Shown here: positions 15,408 through 23,962 of the stretch, piece by piece
How positions within the stretch are numbered: position 1 is the stretch's first letter
How the letters are laid out: each line of letters begins with the position of its first letter
NCBI GenBank assembly: GCA_902363625.1
Contig: CABJAS010000003.1
Coordinates: forward strand, 186,001-250,000
Length of the DNA stretch: 64,000 nucleotides
Reading direction: 5' to 3'
DNA from: Clostridiaceae bacterium
GTDB taxonomy: Bacteria > Bacillota_I > Bacilli_A > Erysipelotrichales > Coprobacillaceae
The notes under the pieces: model-generated
Seen by the model: only the letters and a program-made list of their open reading frames with translations
Databases searched by the model: none
What the model was told of the DNA's origin: nothing
Made by a program: the position numbers and the translations under genes

Positions 15408-16643
15408 ATGTCGGATATAAAAATGAATCAAGCTACATTAGGATTTTCAAAAATGGATATCACCCCAAAAACAAGTGTTGAAATGGTTGGGTTTTATCGT
15501 CAGGATAATAAATCAAGAGGGATTTTAGACCCCCTATATGCAGAGATTTCCCTATGGACAATCCATCAGGAAAAATATTGTTTCATAACTTTGGATCATA
15601 TTGGCTATATGCTTGAGGACGCTAATATGCTGCGTGATCAGATTGCACAATATCTTGAGATTCTTCAAGATCATGTGATGCTTTGCTTTAGTCATACGCA
15701 CAGCTCTGTCAATATCAGTATGGAGCCAAAATATTTTGACTATGTTTGCAGCCAGGTCTTAAAAGGCGTACAGGAAGCTGAAAAAAACGGTCAGCCGATT
15801 AAAGCCGCCGCTAAAAATATTCATGCTGAAATCGGAATCAATCGCCGTGATCCTCAAGGCGCATTAGATGATCGCATCGGTATTATTAAAATAACCAATG
15901 CCATTACAGATGCACTTCAATTGATTCTTTTAAGAGTAACCGCTCATGCCAATATATTATATGATGATAACTATTTCATTTCAGCAGATTATTTTGGAAT
16001 GACAAGAAAATATTTAGAGGATAAATATCATTGTCATGTCATGATCACTCAGGGAGCATCCGGTAATGTGGAAGCCATCGACCAGGAGTCTTCAGTCGAT
16101 TCATTAAAAGCAATGGCACACAGAATAATGGAGGCAATCGCTCTACCTCTTGATGAAATGGTGACACAGCCAATCGATCAGTTGAAAATGTATTCTGAAT
16201 CTGTTTGTTTTGCTGCTGATGTTCCCTCTCTTTTGCGTGCACAGCAAATTGCCAATGAAGCCATGGAAGTGAATCATATCGACGGCACTCAATGGCTGAC
16301 AGAAGTAGAACGTGTGCATTCTCTTCATATTACACAGCAGTATCAAACGATTGAAATCCAGTATTTCTATATCAATGATTATGCTTTATGCGGAGTTCCT
16401 AACGAAGTGATGTGTGAACTAGCTTTAGAGATAGCCAAAGTCTGCCCGCAAATTTATTTTGGCGGTTATACAAATGGCTGTACCGGTTATCTTCCGACTG
16501 CCAAAGAATATGATAAAGGCGGTTATGAGGTTTTGCATTCCTATCTTATCTACTATATCTATCATAAAACCCTGATGCCGCTTAATCGAGATAGTGCCGA
16601 TCAACTAATAAAAGCCGTGCTTGCCTATCGCCAAGATAAATAA
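15408..16643 (+). CDS. neutral/alkaline ceramidase N-terminal-domain-like hydrolase
   Basis: 411 residues. SKMDITPKTSVEMVGFYR near the start, the internal LCFSHTHSS, and GGYTNGCTGYLPTAKEYDKG near residue 355 match the neutral ceramidase fold, a zinc amidase. There is no signal peptide, so it is cytosolic, unlike secreted ceramidases; the substrate may be another amide or sugar conjugate. The spacing to the AAGGAAAGG ribosome site is long. A small CATAGC/GCTATG hairpin spans the start codon, so translation initiation may be regulated. The next gene is an RpiR regulator. Confidence 0.7.
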   Translation: MSDIKMNQATLGFSKMDITPKTSVEMVGFYRQDNKSRGILDPLYAEISLWTIHQEKYCFITLDHIGYMLEDANMLRDQIAQYLEILQDHVMLCFSHTHSSVNISMEPKYFDYVCSQVLKGVQEAEKNGQPIKAAAKNIHAEIGINRRDPQGALDDRIGIIKITNAITDALQLILLRVTAHANILYDDNYFISADYFGMTRKYLEDKYHCHVMITQGASGNVEAIDQESSVDSLKAMAHRIMEAIALPLDEMVTQPIDQLKMYSESVCFAADVPSLLRAQQIANEAMEVNHIDGTQWLTEVERVHSLHITQQYQTIEIQYFYINDYALCGVPNEVMCELALEIAKVCPQIYFGGYTNGCTGYLPTAKEYDKGGYEVLHSYLIYYIYHKTLMPLNRDSADQLIKAVLAYRQDK

Positions 16644-16719
16644 TGCTCGTGTTTCAGCCCTGTTCCTTCATAGAATTTACAATTAGATTATGGTAAAATA
16701 AGAAAAAAGGAGGGTTTAT

Positions 16720-17619
16720 ATGCTAATCAGAGAACGATTGGAAAGATGTGACTTTTCAAACAGTGAACAAACCGTCATACAGTATATTCTTAAAAAGAAT
16801 TTAGCGATTAAAGATATGACAACAAAAGAGATTGCCGCACAGACCTATGCTTCTCCCTCTACGCTTGTTCGTATTGCTCATAAAATGGGTTACAGCGGAT
16901 GGAACGAATTAAAAGAAGCTTATCTAAAAGAAGAAGAATATTTAGTGACTCACTTCTGTCACATCGATGCCAATCTTCCTTTTGAAAAAGGGGATTCCAT
17001 CATGTCGATTGCCAATAAGATTGCGATATTAAAAAAAGAATCGATCGATGATACCTTATCCCTCGTTACACATGATGATCTTCAAAGCGCAATTCAAATA
17101 ATCCGCAAATCTTCCTATATCAATATCTTTGCCGTCAGCAATAATTTACTGATCACTCAAGAATTCAAGCATAATATGTCCAGAATTAGAAAAAGAGTAG
17201 AAGTGCATACACTTCAAAGTGAAATTGTCTTCAATGCTTGTTTAGCTGATCCGACCTCTTGTGCCATCATTATTTCTTATTCGGGAGAAACAGATATTCT
17301 GATACGTTCTATCAAAGCATTAAAAGCGAATCATATTCCGATTATCGTTATTTCAAGCATTGGCAACAATACAGCTAAGCAATTGGCTGACTGTATCCTG
17401 CATATAACCACAAGAGAAAAGCTTTATTCCAAAATAGCTACTTTCTCTACAGATACGGCAATTATCTATTTATTGGATGTCATCTACTCTTGTATTTTTG
17501 CTTTAGACTACGATCAAAACTTAGAAACTAAAATCAATGCTTCAAGAATAATTGAATCCGGACGTTTTTCAAATATTGATATTCTTAAAGAATCTGATGA
17601 CATAAATCAAAATGATTAG
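16720..17619 (+). CDS. RpiR/MurR family transcriptional regulator
   Basis: 299 residues. HTH_6 domain at the N-terminus (QTVIQYILKKNLAIKDMTTK, SPSTLVRIAHKMGYSGWNEL) and SIS domain (INIFAVSNNLLITQEFKHNM, AIIISYSGETDILIRSIKAL) at the C-terminus. A strong AAAAAGGAGGG ribosome site precedes the ATG. It is co-directional with the ceramidase-like gene and convergent with the MFS/MATE pair, so it may control either. The TTTAC...GTAAA arms just upstream are a possible autoregulatory site. Confidence 0.9.
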   Translation: MLIRERLERCDFSNSEQTVIQYILKKNLAIKDMTTKEIAAQTYASPSTLVRIAHKMGYSGWNELKEAYLKEEEYLVTHFCHIDANLPFEKGDSIMSIANKIAILKKESIDDTLSLVTHDDLQSAIQIIRKSSYINIFAVSNNLLITQEFKHNMSRIRKRVEVHTLQSEIVFNACLADPTSCAIIISYSGETDILIRSIKALKANHIPIIVISSIGNNTAKQLADCILHITTREKLYSKIATFSTDTAIIYLLDVIYSCIFALDYDQNLETKINASRIIESGRFSNIDILKESDDINQND

Positions 17620-17645
17620 AGAAAGCCTTCCCTAATCATTTTTAA
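17611..17645 (+). terminator. terminator between RpiR and MFS genes
   Basis: Perfect 9-bp stem AATGATTAG/CTAATCATT with a 12-nt loop followed by TTT. It includes the RpiR stop codon. Confidence 0.75.
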
Positions 17646-17657
17646 TAATTGAATGCA

Positions 17658-18839
17658 CTACTCGAATAATTTTTGATCGTTCCCACTTGGAATACGAAAG
17701 AACAATACCAGTATAAAAGCGAATACAATCACTCCAAAACACCCCATAAACATATGACTGTATGTGGAGGTATCAAGAATAAACCCGGCAATGTTTTGAA
17801 AAATAATGGAAGCAAAATTGCGAACTGTGTATACAAGAGACAGTGCTGTCACCTGATACTTGGAATCCACAATCGTATTAACCACCTTTAAATTAATCAT
17901 GATAAACAGCATGCCGGCAGGATGTTTAGTCAGTAGTGTCACAAGAACCTTTAAAGGCATCCAAATGTTCATCCCATAAGAAAAGGTCTGAATGATTGTC
18001 ATGACAAACACGATAATCAATAAGGTTTTATTTGATATTTTATCCATAAACTTATTAGAAAAGAAGACGAAAGGAAACTCACATAAGCAGGCAATCAATA
18101 AAATGGTAGACACCTGACTGATGGGAATCCCATCATGTTGAAACATAGATGAAATATAAATATGACCAATATTGGTAATGCCGTAAAACAGTCCTGCTAT
18201 TACTAAGTAATAAAGAAATTTTTTATTTTTAAATAAGGTTTTAAATGCTCCCTGATTTTCTTTTTTATCTTGATTTTCGATTTCTATCTTTGGAATAATT
18301 TCTACGGTTCCATACAATCCTACAATACACACAAGAATAGCGATCGAAAAGAAAATATAAAGAGCCTGCGGTGAAATGTAATCATAAATTAAGCCAGCCG
18401 CCTGTGCACCAGTGGAATAGCCGATCGTTCCCCAAATACGTATCTTACCATATTGAAAACGGCTTCTGGTTGCAATTCTTTCTAATACAGGATTAGAGCC
18501 ATTAATCATCATCATTACAAAGCTATAGCCGATTGCCATCTCTATCAGCTGATCGGCAAGCATGAAATAAAGACTACCGGCTGCCGCTAATAAAAGCAAT
18601 ATCGCATTGACTCTTTTGGCGTCATACTTATCCTGTAAGACACCAATAAATGGCTGAGCAATCATTGAGCTTAGATAAGATAATGCCACCACCAAGGAAA
18701 CATCACTGGCAAGATACCCCTTATCTAGTAAATAGACCGAAATCAGTGCTGAGAATAAGGCATTTGAAAAATAATAAAAATTATACATCATAAAATAGCT
18801 AAGATAGCTGTTTTTTAATTTATTCATTAAAAAAGTCAC
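17658..18839 (-). CDS. MFS transporter (MFS_1-like)
   Basis: 393 residues with about 12 membrane segments. The loop GVLQDKYDAKRVNAI corresponds to the conserved MFS loop 2-3 motif, and GKIRIWGTIGYSTGAQAAGL is typical of the LacY/nucleoside-symporter-like branch. This branch often imports sugars or nucleosides. The start is GTG at 18839 after AAGGAGGAATTTAA; the later ATG lacks a site. It lies 12 bp after the MATE gene, so the two form an operon. Confidence 0.85.
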   Translation of the reverse strand: MTFLMNKLKNSYLSYFMMYNFYYFSNALFSALISVYLLDKGYLASDVSLVVALSYLSSMIAQPFIGVLQDKYDAKRVNAILLLLAAAGSLYFMLADQLIEMAIGYSFVMMMINGSNPVLERIATRSRFQYGKIRIWGTIGYSTGAQAAGLIYDYISPQALYIFFSIAILVCIVGLYGTVEIIPKIEIENQDKKENQGAFKTLFKNKKFLYYLVIAGLFYGITNIGHIYISSMFQHDGIPISQVSTILLIACLCEFPFVFFSNKFMDKISNKTLLIIVFVMTIIQTFSYGMNIWMPLKVLVTLLTKHPAGMLFIMINLKVVNTIVDSKYQVTALSLVYTVRNFASIIFQNIAGFILDTSTYSHMFMGCFGVIVFAFILVLFFRIPSGNDQKLFE

Positions 18840-18851
18840 TTAAATTCCTCC

Positions 18852-20201
18852 TTAAACTGCTGGTAAATTGAGTTTTCTTTTGATAAATGTTTTAAAATAA
18901 ATGACATTTGTAAAGGTCGTTACAATATCTGAAATAGGTTCCGCTAAAATAACCGCCATCAAGGCATTAGGCAAAAGACTAGGGAGAATGAAAATCAGCG
19001 GAATCAGCAAGATAATCTTTCTATAAAAGGCAAAGAAGAATGATTTTTTTCCATCTCCCAAGGAGTTATAGGTTTGCTGACAAGTGGAATTTGCCCCCAG
19101 TATAAAACAACCAAAAACATAAACTCTCAGCATTCTGCTGCCTAGTTCCAATAATTGCGGATCACGCGTAAACAAGCCAACAAAACTATGAGGAAATAAT
19201 TCCATGCTCAGAGTTCCTAAGACACTGTAAACCAAGGTTACTTTAAATGCCAAAGAGATTGTGTGACGAACACGTTCATCGTTTTTGGCGCCATAGTTAA
19301 ACGAAATAATAGGCTGACTTCCCTGTGCTAAGCCTTCTATTGGAAGCAATAGAAAGTTAAACATTGAAATCATAATCGTCATGGAACTCACCGCTAAGTT
19401 TCCTCCATATCTCAATAACTGTTGATTAAAGGAAATGGTGAGCAGTCCTTCACTGGCTGACATAAAGAACGGTGCCGAGCCTAACATCAAAATTTGTTTT
19501 AAGATAGACCATTTTATTTTTAAATACTTTCTTTTAATATGCAAAATTGTCTTTTTACCAAAGAAAAATTTTAATACCCATAGACATGAGGCACATTGTG
19601 AAAGCACAGTTGCGAAAGCGGCTCCCTGAACCCCCATATCCAATACAAAAATAAAAAATGGATCGAGTATAATATTTAAAAAGGCACCGATCATTACTGT
19701 TTTCATGCCATATTTGGTAAATCCCTGCGTATTAATAAAATAATTCAGTCCCACGGTTAACTGACTGAAAATCGTTCCTATACTGTAAACTGATATATAG
19801 CTGCGGGCATAGCCGATCGTTTCTTGACTAGCCCCAAATAAATAAAGCAGAGGTTCCTGAAACAAGGCAACGCCCCCGGTAATCACAACGGATGTCACAA
19901 TCAAAGCAATAAAACTGTTGGATAAGATATAATCAGCTTCCTCGATTTCTCCTTTTCCCAGCAAAATAGAACTAAGCGGGGCGCCCCCTCTGCCAAACAA
20001 TCCAGTAAAGGCATCAATGATCGTTGTAAGAGGTACACATAGTCCAATTGCCGCCATTGCTAATGCACTATCGGGTAATCTGCCAATATAGATGCGATCG
20101 ACAACATTGTACAAAAGTGAGACGATTTGTGCACAGATAGCGGGCAATGCTAATGAGTATAATAGCTGTGGGATTTTCTTATTCGCTAAGGCTTCCTGCA
20201 T
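18852..20201 (-). CDS. MATE family efflux transporter
   Basis: 449 residues and 12 predicted membrane segments in two MatE repeats. It starts MQEALANKKIPQLLYSLALP and contains FGRGGAPLSSILLGKGEIEE and GSQPIISFNYGAKNDERVRH, typical of sodium- or proton-driven MATE pumps. Drug or metabolite export is the family role; the substrate is unknown. It precedes the MFS gene in the same operon. An inverted repeat about 80-130 bp upstream (20283-20334) may be its operator. Confidence 0.9.
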   Translation of the reverse strand: MQEALANKKIPQLLYSLALPAICAQIVSLLYNVVDRIYIGRLPDSALAMAAIGLCVPLTTIIDAFTGLFGRGGAPLSSILLGKGEIEEADYILSNSFIALIVTSVVITGGVALFQEPLLYLFGASQETIGYARSYISVYSIGTIFSQLTVGLNYFINTQGFTKYGMKTVMIGAFLNIILDPFFIFVLDMGVQGAAFATVLSQCASCLWVLKFFFGKKTILHIKRKYLKIKWSILKQILMLGSAPFFMSASEGLLTISFNQQLLRYGGNLAVSSMTIMISMFNFLLLPIEGLAQGSQPIISFNYGAKNDERVRHTISLAFKVTLVYSVLGTLSMELFPHSFVGLFTRDPQLLELGSRMLRVYVFGCFILGANSTCQQTYNSLGDGKKSFFFAFYRKIILLIPLIFILPSLLPNALMAVILAEPISDIVTTFTNVIYFKTFIKRKLNLPAV

Positions 20202-20282
20202 GGCTTTTCCTCCTTCTTTCTATTTACAAGGAGGATTTTATCTATTTTTAGAGTTGAATGGAATAGGTTTAGCTTTACTTCA

Positions 20283-20334
20283 AACAGTGTTTACAAATTA
20301 AAGAAAATACTTAGTCTAATTTGTAAATGCTGTT
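20283..20334. promoter_or_regulatory. 18-bp near-perfect inverted repeat upstream of the MATE-MFS operon
   Basis: AACAGTGTTTACAAATTA (20283-20300) and TAATTTGTAAATGCTGTT (20317-20334) are complementary at 16 of 18 positions with a 16-bp spacer and no U-tract. Each half contains TTTACAAATTA. It looks like an operator rather than a terminator and lies between the MATE start and the DUF3795 remnant. Confidence 0.5.
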
Positions 20335-20383
20335 CCATTTGGCAATAGGACTTTATAAAATCAACACCTCGTCATAGCCAAAA

Positions 20384-20413
20384 TAAAAAAAGAATAGACA
20401 GCTTTCTATTCTT
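20384..20413 (-). terminator. terminator after the DUF3795 remnant
   Basis: On the minus strand AAGAATAGA pairs with TCTATTCTT and is followed by TTTTTATTT. The stem includes the stop codon of the remnant. Confidence 0.8.
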
Positions 20414-20755
20414 TCCCATCAAGGACTAATCGCCTTATTTTATTTTCACCACTTAAATCATAATCTCCGATTTCCTGGTTAGGGTAATGATACTGTATTC
20501 CTAACCGTTCATTGCGTTCTAAACAATTCAAAATATGTTCCTCTCCATATTCTTTTACTAAAAGATTGAAAACACGTATGCGTTTTTTTATTAAAATACT
20601 GTCCCTGCATGGAAACTGATCACATTCATGGCAAAAAGAAAAACCTTTCTCCTGACAGCATTTAAAGCATTTACAAGTGTCTTTCCCCTTGCATGCCCCA
20701 CTATTACAGCCTAAACAATTTTTGTTACTCGAACATTATGGGGTTTGATAATCAT
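20406..20755 (-). pseudogene. DUF3795-like protein remnant, N-terminus frameshifted and truncated
   Basis: One minus-strand frame reads KNCLGCNSGACKGKDTCKC, CQEKGFSFCHECDQFPC, then a helical tail ending LVLDGKE. This is the cysteine-rich core and C-terminus of DUF3795 proteins. That frame has no start codon: a TAA stop lies 10 codons before the first CxxC. An ATG at 20755 with a good AGGAGATACAATT site reads only 14 codons (MIIKPHNVRVTKIV) in another frame. The normal 40-50-residue N-terminal part is missing. A decayed gene or a base error near 20720 would both fit. Confidence 0.6.
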
Positions 20756-20766
20756 AATTGTATCTC

Positions 20767-21153
20767 CTAAAATCTTATTGGTACCCACAGGTCCATTTTT
20801 CCAACCACTTTGAAATCATCGTCTGTCAGATTCAAAGTTTCTTTTATTCTCCTGTGAACTTCTTCTCGCTTACAATTCGTTTCTAACTTAAATGTCTCAT
20901 GTTTAAAAATAGTCCATTTTCCCATATCTTTAAAGCGCTCATCCTGACTTAAATCAACATAGCTCCCTTTCTTAAAATAGATATAGTACGGGGTATTAAT
21001 GGATGAACCGCTTGACGTGGTCGTTTGCGTGGTCTCTGCTTGAGAATGATTGGATACACTATTTTGAGTCGTTTCTTTCTCTCTAGTCAGCATTCCACTC
21101 GCAAAAACGTAAGCTCCTCCACCAAACAACAACAATAAAATGATAATACCCAT
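20767..21153 (-). CDS. membrane-anchored hypothetical protein (128 aa)
   Basis: Single N-terminal hydrophobic segment (MGIIILLLLFGGGAYVFASG) without a lipobox cysteine. A Ser/Thr/Gln-rich linker (residues 28-55) and a small extracytoplasmic C-terminal domain of about 75 residues containing ETNCKREEVHRRIKETLNLT follow. A ribosome site GGGAGAGG precedes the start. The C-terminal domain is not recognised. It may be co-transcribed with the DUF3795 remnant 11 bp downstream. Confidence 0.6.
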   Translation of the reverse strand: MGIIILLLLFGGGAYVFASGMLTREKETTQNSVSNHSQAETTQTTTSSGSSINTPYYIYFKKGSYVDLSQDERFKDMGKWTIFKHETFKLETNCKREEVHRRIKETLNLTDDDFKVVGKMDLWVPIRF

Positions 21154-21299
21154 ATTAACCTCTCCCTTCCTTAAAATTATTTCTCCACATCATTATTAGG
21201 TACAGATCTTCTTGTTTTTATTATATCATATTCTTTATTATACTTCTTTCATATTTCCTAAATTTATAAAAATAGTTAACCGATTTACAAATAATTAAT

Positions 21300-21333
21300 A
21301 AAAAAGCAGCCCTCACTATGATTGAAGGCTTGC
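21300..21333 (-). terminator. terminator of the merR operon
   Basis: On the minus strand GCAAGCCTTCA pairs with TGAGGGCTGC (one bulge, one wobble), followed by six T, just after the stop at 21343. Confidence 0.6.
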
Positions 21334-21342
21334 TGTAGAAAT

Positions 21343-21840
21343 TTATATTGTCTTTCTTTTTTGTGGATAAAATTCTTTAAATAAGGCGATATAGTCGGGG
21401 ATATATTCTGATTTAGGTTCAAAAAATTCAAAGGTTGTCCCATTGCATTTTTCATAGCTGATCCCGTTAATTTCATAGTCTTTGCGAAACTTACAATGAT
21501 CCCCCTTGCAGTGTTTGCAGGTTCCATGGTCACTGATAAAGGCTTGCTTGATTCTAGCTGGAGCGTTGTGTATATAGTGACTATGCTTTGTTACATTGTT
21601 GAGAAATAGTCTTAATACAATGGTATCTTCTTTTATGTAGATACGGGCAACCACATTTTTTGATTTGACCATTGCCTTTCGATAGATCAGCATATATTTT
21701 CCCCAACAAAAGCCGCTGCCAATCTCATCTCCATATGTATACCCTAAGGCATTCAAAGCCTGAGTAAAATCAATAATAAACTGCTTGTTGCTTTCACTGA
21801 TAAAATTAAAACGAGTTTCTTTCATTGCTTGTTCGATCAT
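21343..21840 (-). CDS. hypothetical cysteine-rich protein, merR operon
   Basis: 165 residues. The N-terminal 95 residues are alpha/beta with FIIDFTQALNALGYTYGDEI and VVARIYIKEDTIVLRLFLNN. The C-terminal part has a CKHCKGDHCKFRKDYEI cluster, plus one more Cys, that could bind zinc. I do not recognise a named family. It starts 3 bp after the merR stop with the ribosome site CAGGAGTATAAAAT, so it is surely co-transcribed and may be the target function of that regulator. Confidence 0.65.
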   Translation of the reverse strand: MIEQAMKETRFNFISESNKQFIIDFTQALNALGYTYGDEIGSGFCWGKYMLIYRKAMVKSKNVVARIYIKEDTIVLRLFLNNVTKHSHYIHNAPARIKQAFISDHGTCKHCKGDHCKFRKDYEINGISYEKCNGTTFEFFEPKSEYIPDYIALFKEFYPQKRKTI

Positions 21841-21843
21841 ATT

Positions 21844-22836
21844 TTATACTCCTGTTGTTTTTTGTCTGACTGGCATCAATAGATCCAATTGAATATCTTT
21901 TTCTTCACTGTTTTGAGATTCAATAAAAGAGTAATAGTTCAGATGTTCTTCTAAAAGACCACACATATGCTCCTGATCTTCCAGATTCCCGGCAAATTCA
22001 TACTGTTCACTGTTTCCAATCCAAGTCAGGAATGCGTCCCATTCATCGAAATTACCAAAGGTGATCATATGAGCAGCATATAGCCCTCCCGAAAACTGTT
22101 TTTTTATTAGTGGAGCCGGGACAGCCATATCCTCAGGAATTGTTACCCAAGCTTCGTAACCATGAAAGAGAGTTTCGTCAACCGGATTAGGGTGATTAAA
22201 TCCGTAACGGCGTAAATCCGGTTTTACCTTCGTCAGTTGGTTTGTCTTTACAAACTCCTCAATAAGGGCATTGACATGCGCTTCCGGCTCATTTCCTATG
22301 TAATGAGCAGCGGCAATGGTCACCGGCGGTAAATAAAGAATACGCACATCTTTAACTTTTGACAATTCTTTTTCCGCCTGATTCAGCTTATTCAATGTCT
22401 GTTCTTCTTTAAAATTGATACTTACAATATCAAGTGATTCTATACTTTCATAAAGCGAGTCATTTTTTAAAAACAGATGCTCCAGAGGCAAATCTGTTGC
22501 CTTTACTAATTCTTTTATAAAACTAGATAATATGAGCTTAATGGTGGATAAAGCTGCCATTTCTTCATGAAGCTCATTAAGGTTCTGACGAAAAATATTA
22601 ATTGCTGTAACGGCATTTTTATTTTCTAAGATCACTTGTATCTGACGCACCGGAATTCGCAATTTTCTTAGCAGTAAGATCTGTTCCATTTTTAAAACAG
22701 CATCCTCATCATAAATACGATAAGCATATCCCTCTGTTCGATTGCTTTTGATTAAACCAAGCTTTTCATAATAACGAATCATTCTCGTCGATATGCCCAA
22801 ATTTTTAGATACTTGGCTGATTGTTAATGTCTGCAT
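21844..22836 (-). CDS. MerR family regulator with GyrI-like effector domain
   Basis: 330 residues. The winged HTH MerR domain (LTISQVSKNLGISTRMIRYY, EKLGLIKSNRTEGYAYRIYD) is followed by a coiled-coil dimer helix to about residue 120. A C-terminal domain of the GyrI/BmrR type (VTIAAAHYIGNEPEAHVNAL, YEAWVTIPED) probably binds a small molecule. Its own promoter has the 19-bp spacer and dyad that MerR proteins twist, so it should autoregulate. The operon also encodes the cysteine-rich protein downstream. Confidence 0.9.
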   Translation of the reverse strand: MQTLTISQVSKNLGISTRMIRYYEKLGLIKSNRTEGYAYRIYDEDAVLKMEQILLLRKLRIPVRQIQVILENKNAVTAINIFRQNLNELHEEMAALSTIKLILSSFIKELVKATDLPLEHLFLKNDSLYESIESLDIVSINFKEEQTLNKLNQAEKELSKVKDVRILYLPPVTIAAAHYIGNEPEAHVNALIEEFVKTNQLTKVKPDLRRYGFNHPNPVDETLFHGYEAWVTIPEDMAVPAPLIKKQFSGGLYAAHMITFGNFDEWDAFLTWIGNSEQYEFAGNLEDQEHMCGLLEEHLNYYSFIESQNSEEKDIQLDLLMPVRQKTTGV

Positions 22837-22862
22837 CCTATTATAATCCTCCTTATACTCTC

Positions 22863-22893
22863 AGTATAGACTGCGACACGGTGTCAAAGTCAA
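22863..22893 (-). promoter_or_regulatory. MerR-type promoter with 19-bp spacer and central dyad
   Basis: On the minus strand TTGACT (22893-22888) and TATACT (22868-22863) are separated by 19 bp. The palindrome GACACGGTGTC (22875-22885) lies inside the spacer, the hallmark of MerR-activated promoters. It faces the merR gene 27 bp away. Confidence 0.85.
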
Positions 22894-23089
22894 GCATTCT
22901 TATTATCCACTTTAACATTATGTAAGATTCCTTATAAAAAGTAAGCAAATCACTCCTTCACTTATAGATATTTTTCATTATTAAAGCTATGCCAGCTTTT
23001 GCGGCAGATTATTGTATTTTAGTTTTTGGAAAATGAAAGCAGAGGAAATACAAAATTGAGTATAATAGAGCTAAGAAAGAAGGGATAAA

Positions 23090-23854
23090 ATGAAGTTAAT
23101 AACGAATGGAGATGATTTTGGCATTACCCGTGCCGCTAACTTTGGTATTATTGACTGCTATAAAGATGGGATATTAAAATCATGCAGTATGATGGTCAAT
23201 ATGCCCGGTGCTGAACATGCAGCCCAGTTGATGAAAGAATATCCTGATTTTAGTGTGGGAATTCATTTAAATTTAACGGTTGGAAAACCATTATTAAAAA
23301 CACATAAGACTTTGCTTAAAGAAGACGGTACCTTTAATAAAGGGATGCTGAAGGATAGTGAGCATGTTGATGTTGAAGAAATTCGGGCAGAGCTTTATGC
23401 ACAGGTCGAAAAATACATTGCACTAACCGGAAAAGTGCCGGATCATTTAAACAGTCATCATGGAATTGAAATGATTAAGGGAGCAGAAGCAATCGTATGT
23501 GAGTTATCAAAAAAATACGATTTGCCTGTTCGCCGTTTCTTTACTTTACCTAAAGGCGATCATCCGGAGGTGGATTATAAAATCCCATTGATGAAATTTG
23601 ACGGTGGCTCATTAGGTGAATTATCAACACCAAAATCATTGACCGAACTCTATACAAAGGAAGAAATTGAAAGCGAGGATATTTTTGAATTTGCTTTGCA
23701 TCCGGGGTATGTGGATTATGAGATTTTTCAAATTTCCAGCTTAACGGTTGGCAGAGCATATGATGCCCATGTCTTCTTATGTGAGGAAGCGAAACAATGG
23801 GTAGAGGATAATCACATTGAGCTAATTGATTATCGTGATATCCCTAAGAAGTAA
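23090..23854 (+). CDS. chbG: ChbG/YdjC carbohydrate deacetylase
   Basis: 254 residues. ITNGDDFGIT at the start gives the catalytic and metal-binding Asp pair. VGIHLNLTVGKPL and HLNSHHGIEM carry metal-binding His, and FALHPGYVD is the C-terminal family motif. YdjC proteins deacetylate chito-oligosaccharides or related acetylated sugars. A TATAAT box sits about 25 bp upstream and GAAGGGAT is the ribosome site. It stands alone with its own terminator, so a wider chitobiose operon is not present here. Confidence 0.88.
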   Translation: MKLITNGDDFGITRAANFGIIDCYKDGILKSCSMMVNMPGAEHAAQLMKEYPDFSVGIHLNLTVGKPLLKTHKTLLKEDGTFNKGMLKDSEHVDVEEIRAELYAQVEKYIALTGKVPDHLNSHHGIEMIKGAEAIVCELSKKYDLPVRRFFTLPKGDHPEVDYKIPLMKFDGGSLGELSTPKSLTELYTKEEIESEDIFEFALHPGYVDYEIFQISSLTVGRAYDAHVFLCEEAKQWVEDNHIELIDYRDIPKK

Positions 23855-23859
23855 CAAAG

Positions 23860-23881
23860 GAACGCCAAGGCGTTCTTTTTC
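23860..23881 (+). terminator. terminator after chbG
   Basis: Seven-bp stem GAACGCC/GGCGTTC with an AA loop followed by TTTTT. Confidence 0.9.
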
Positions 23882-23962
23882 TATTAAAGTAGCCGGAATT
23901 GTAAAGGGCGGTTGCTTTTTTAATGATGATTATTCTGCTAAACTGTAAGCGAGGTGAGAAAT

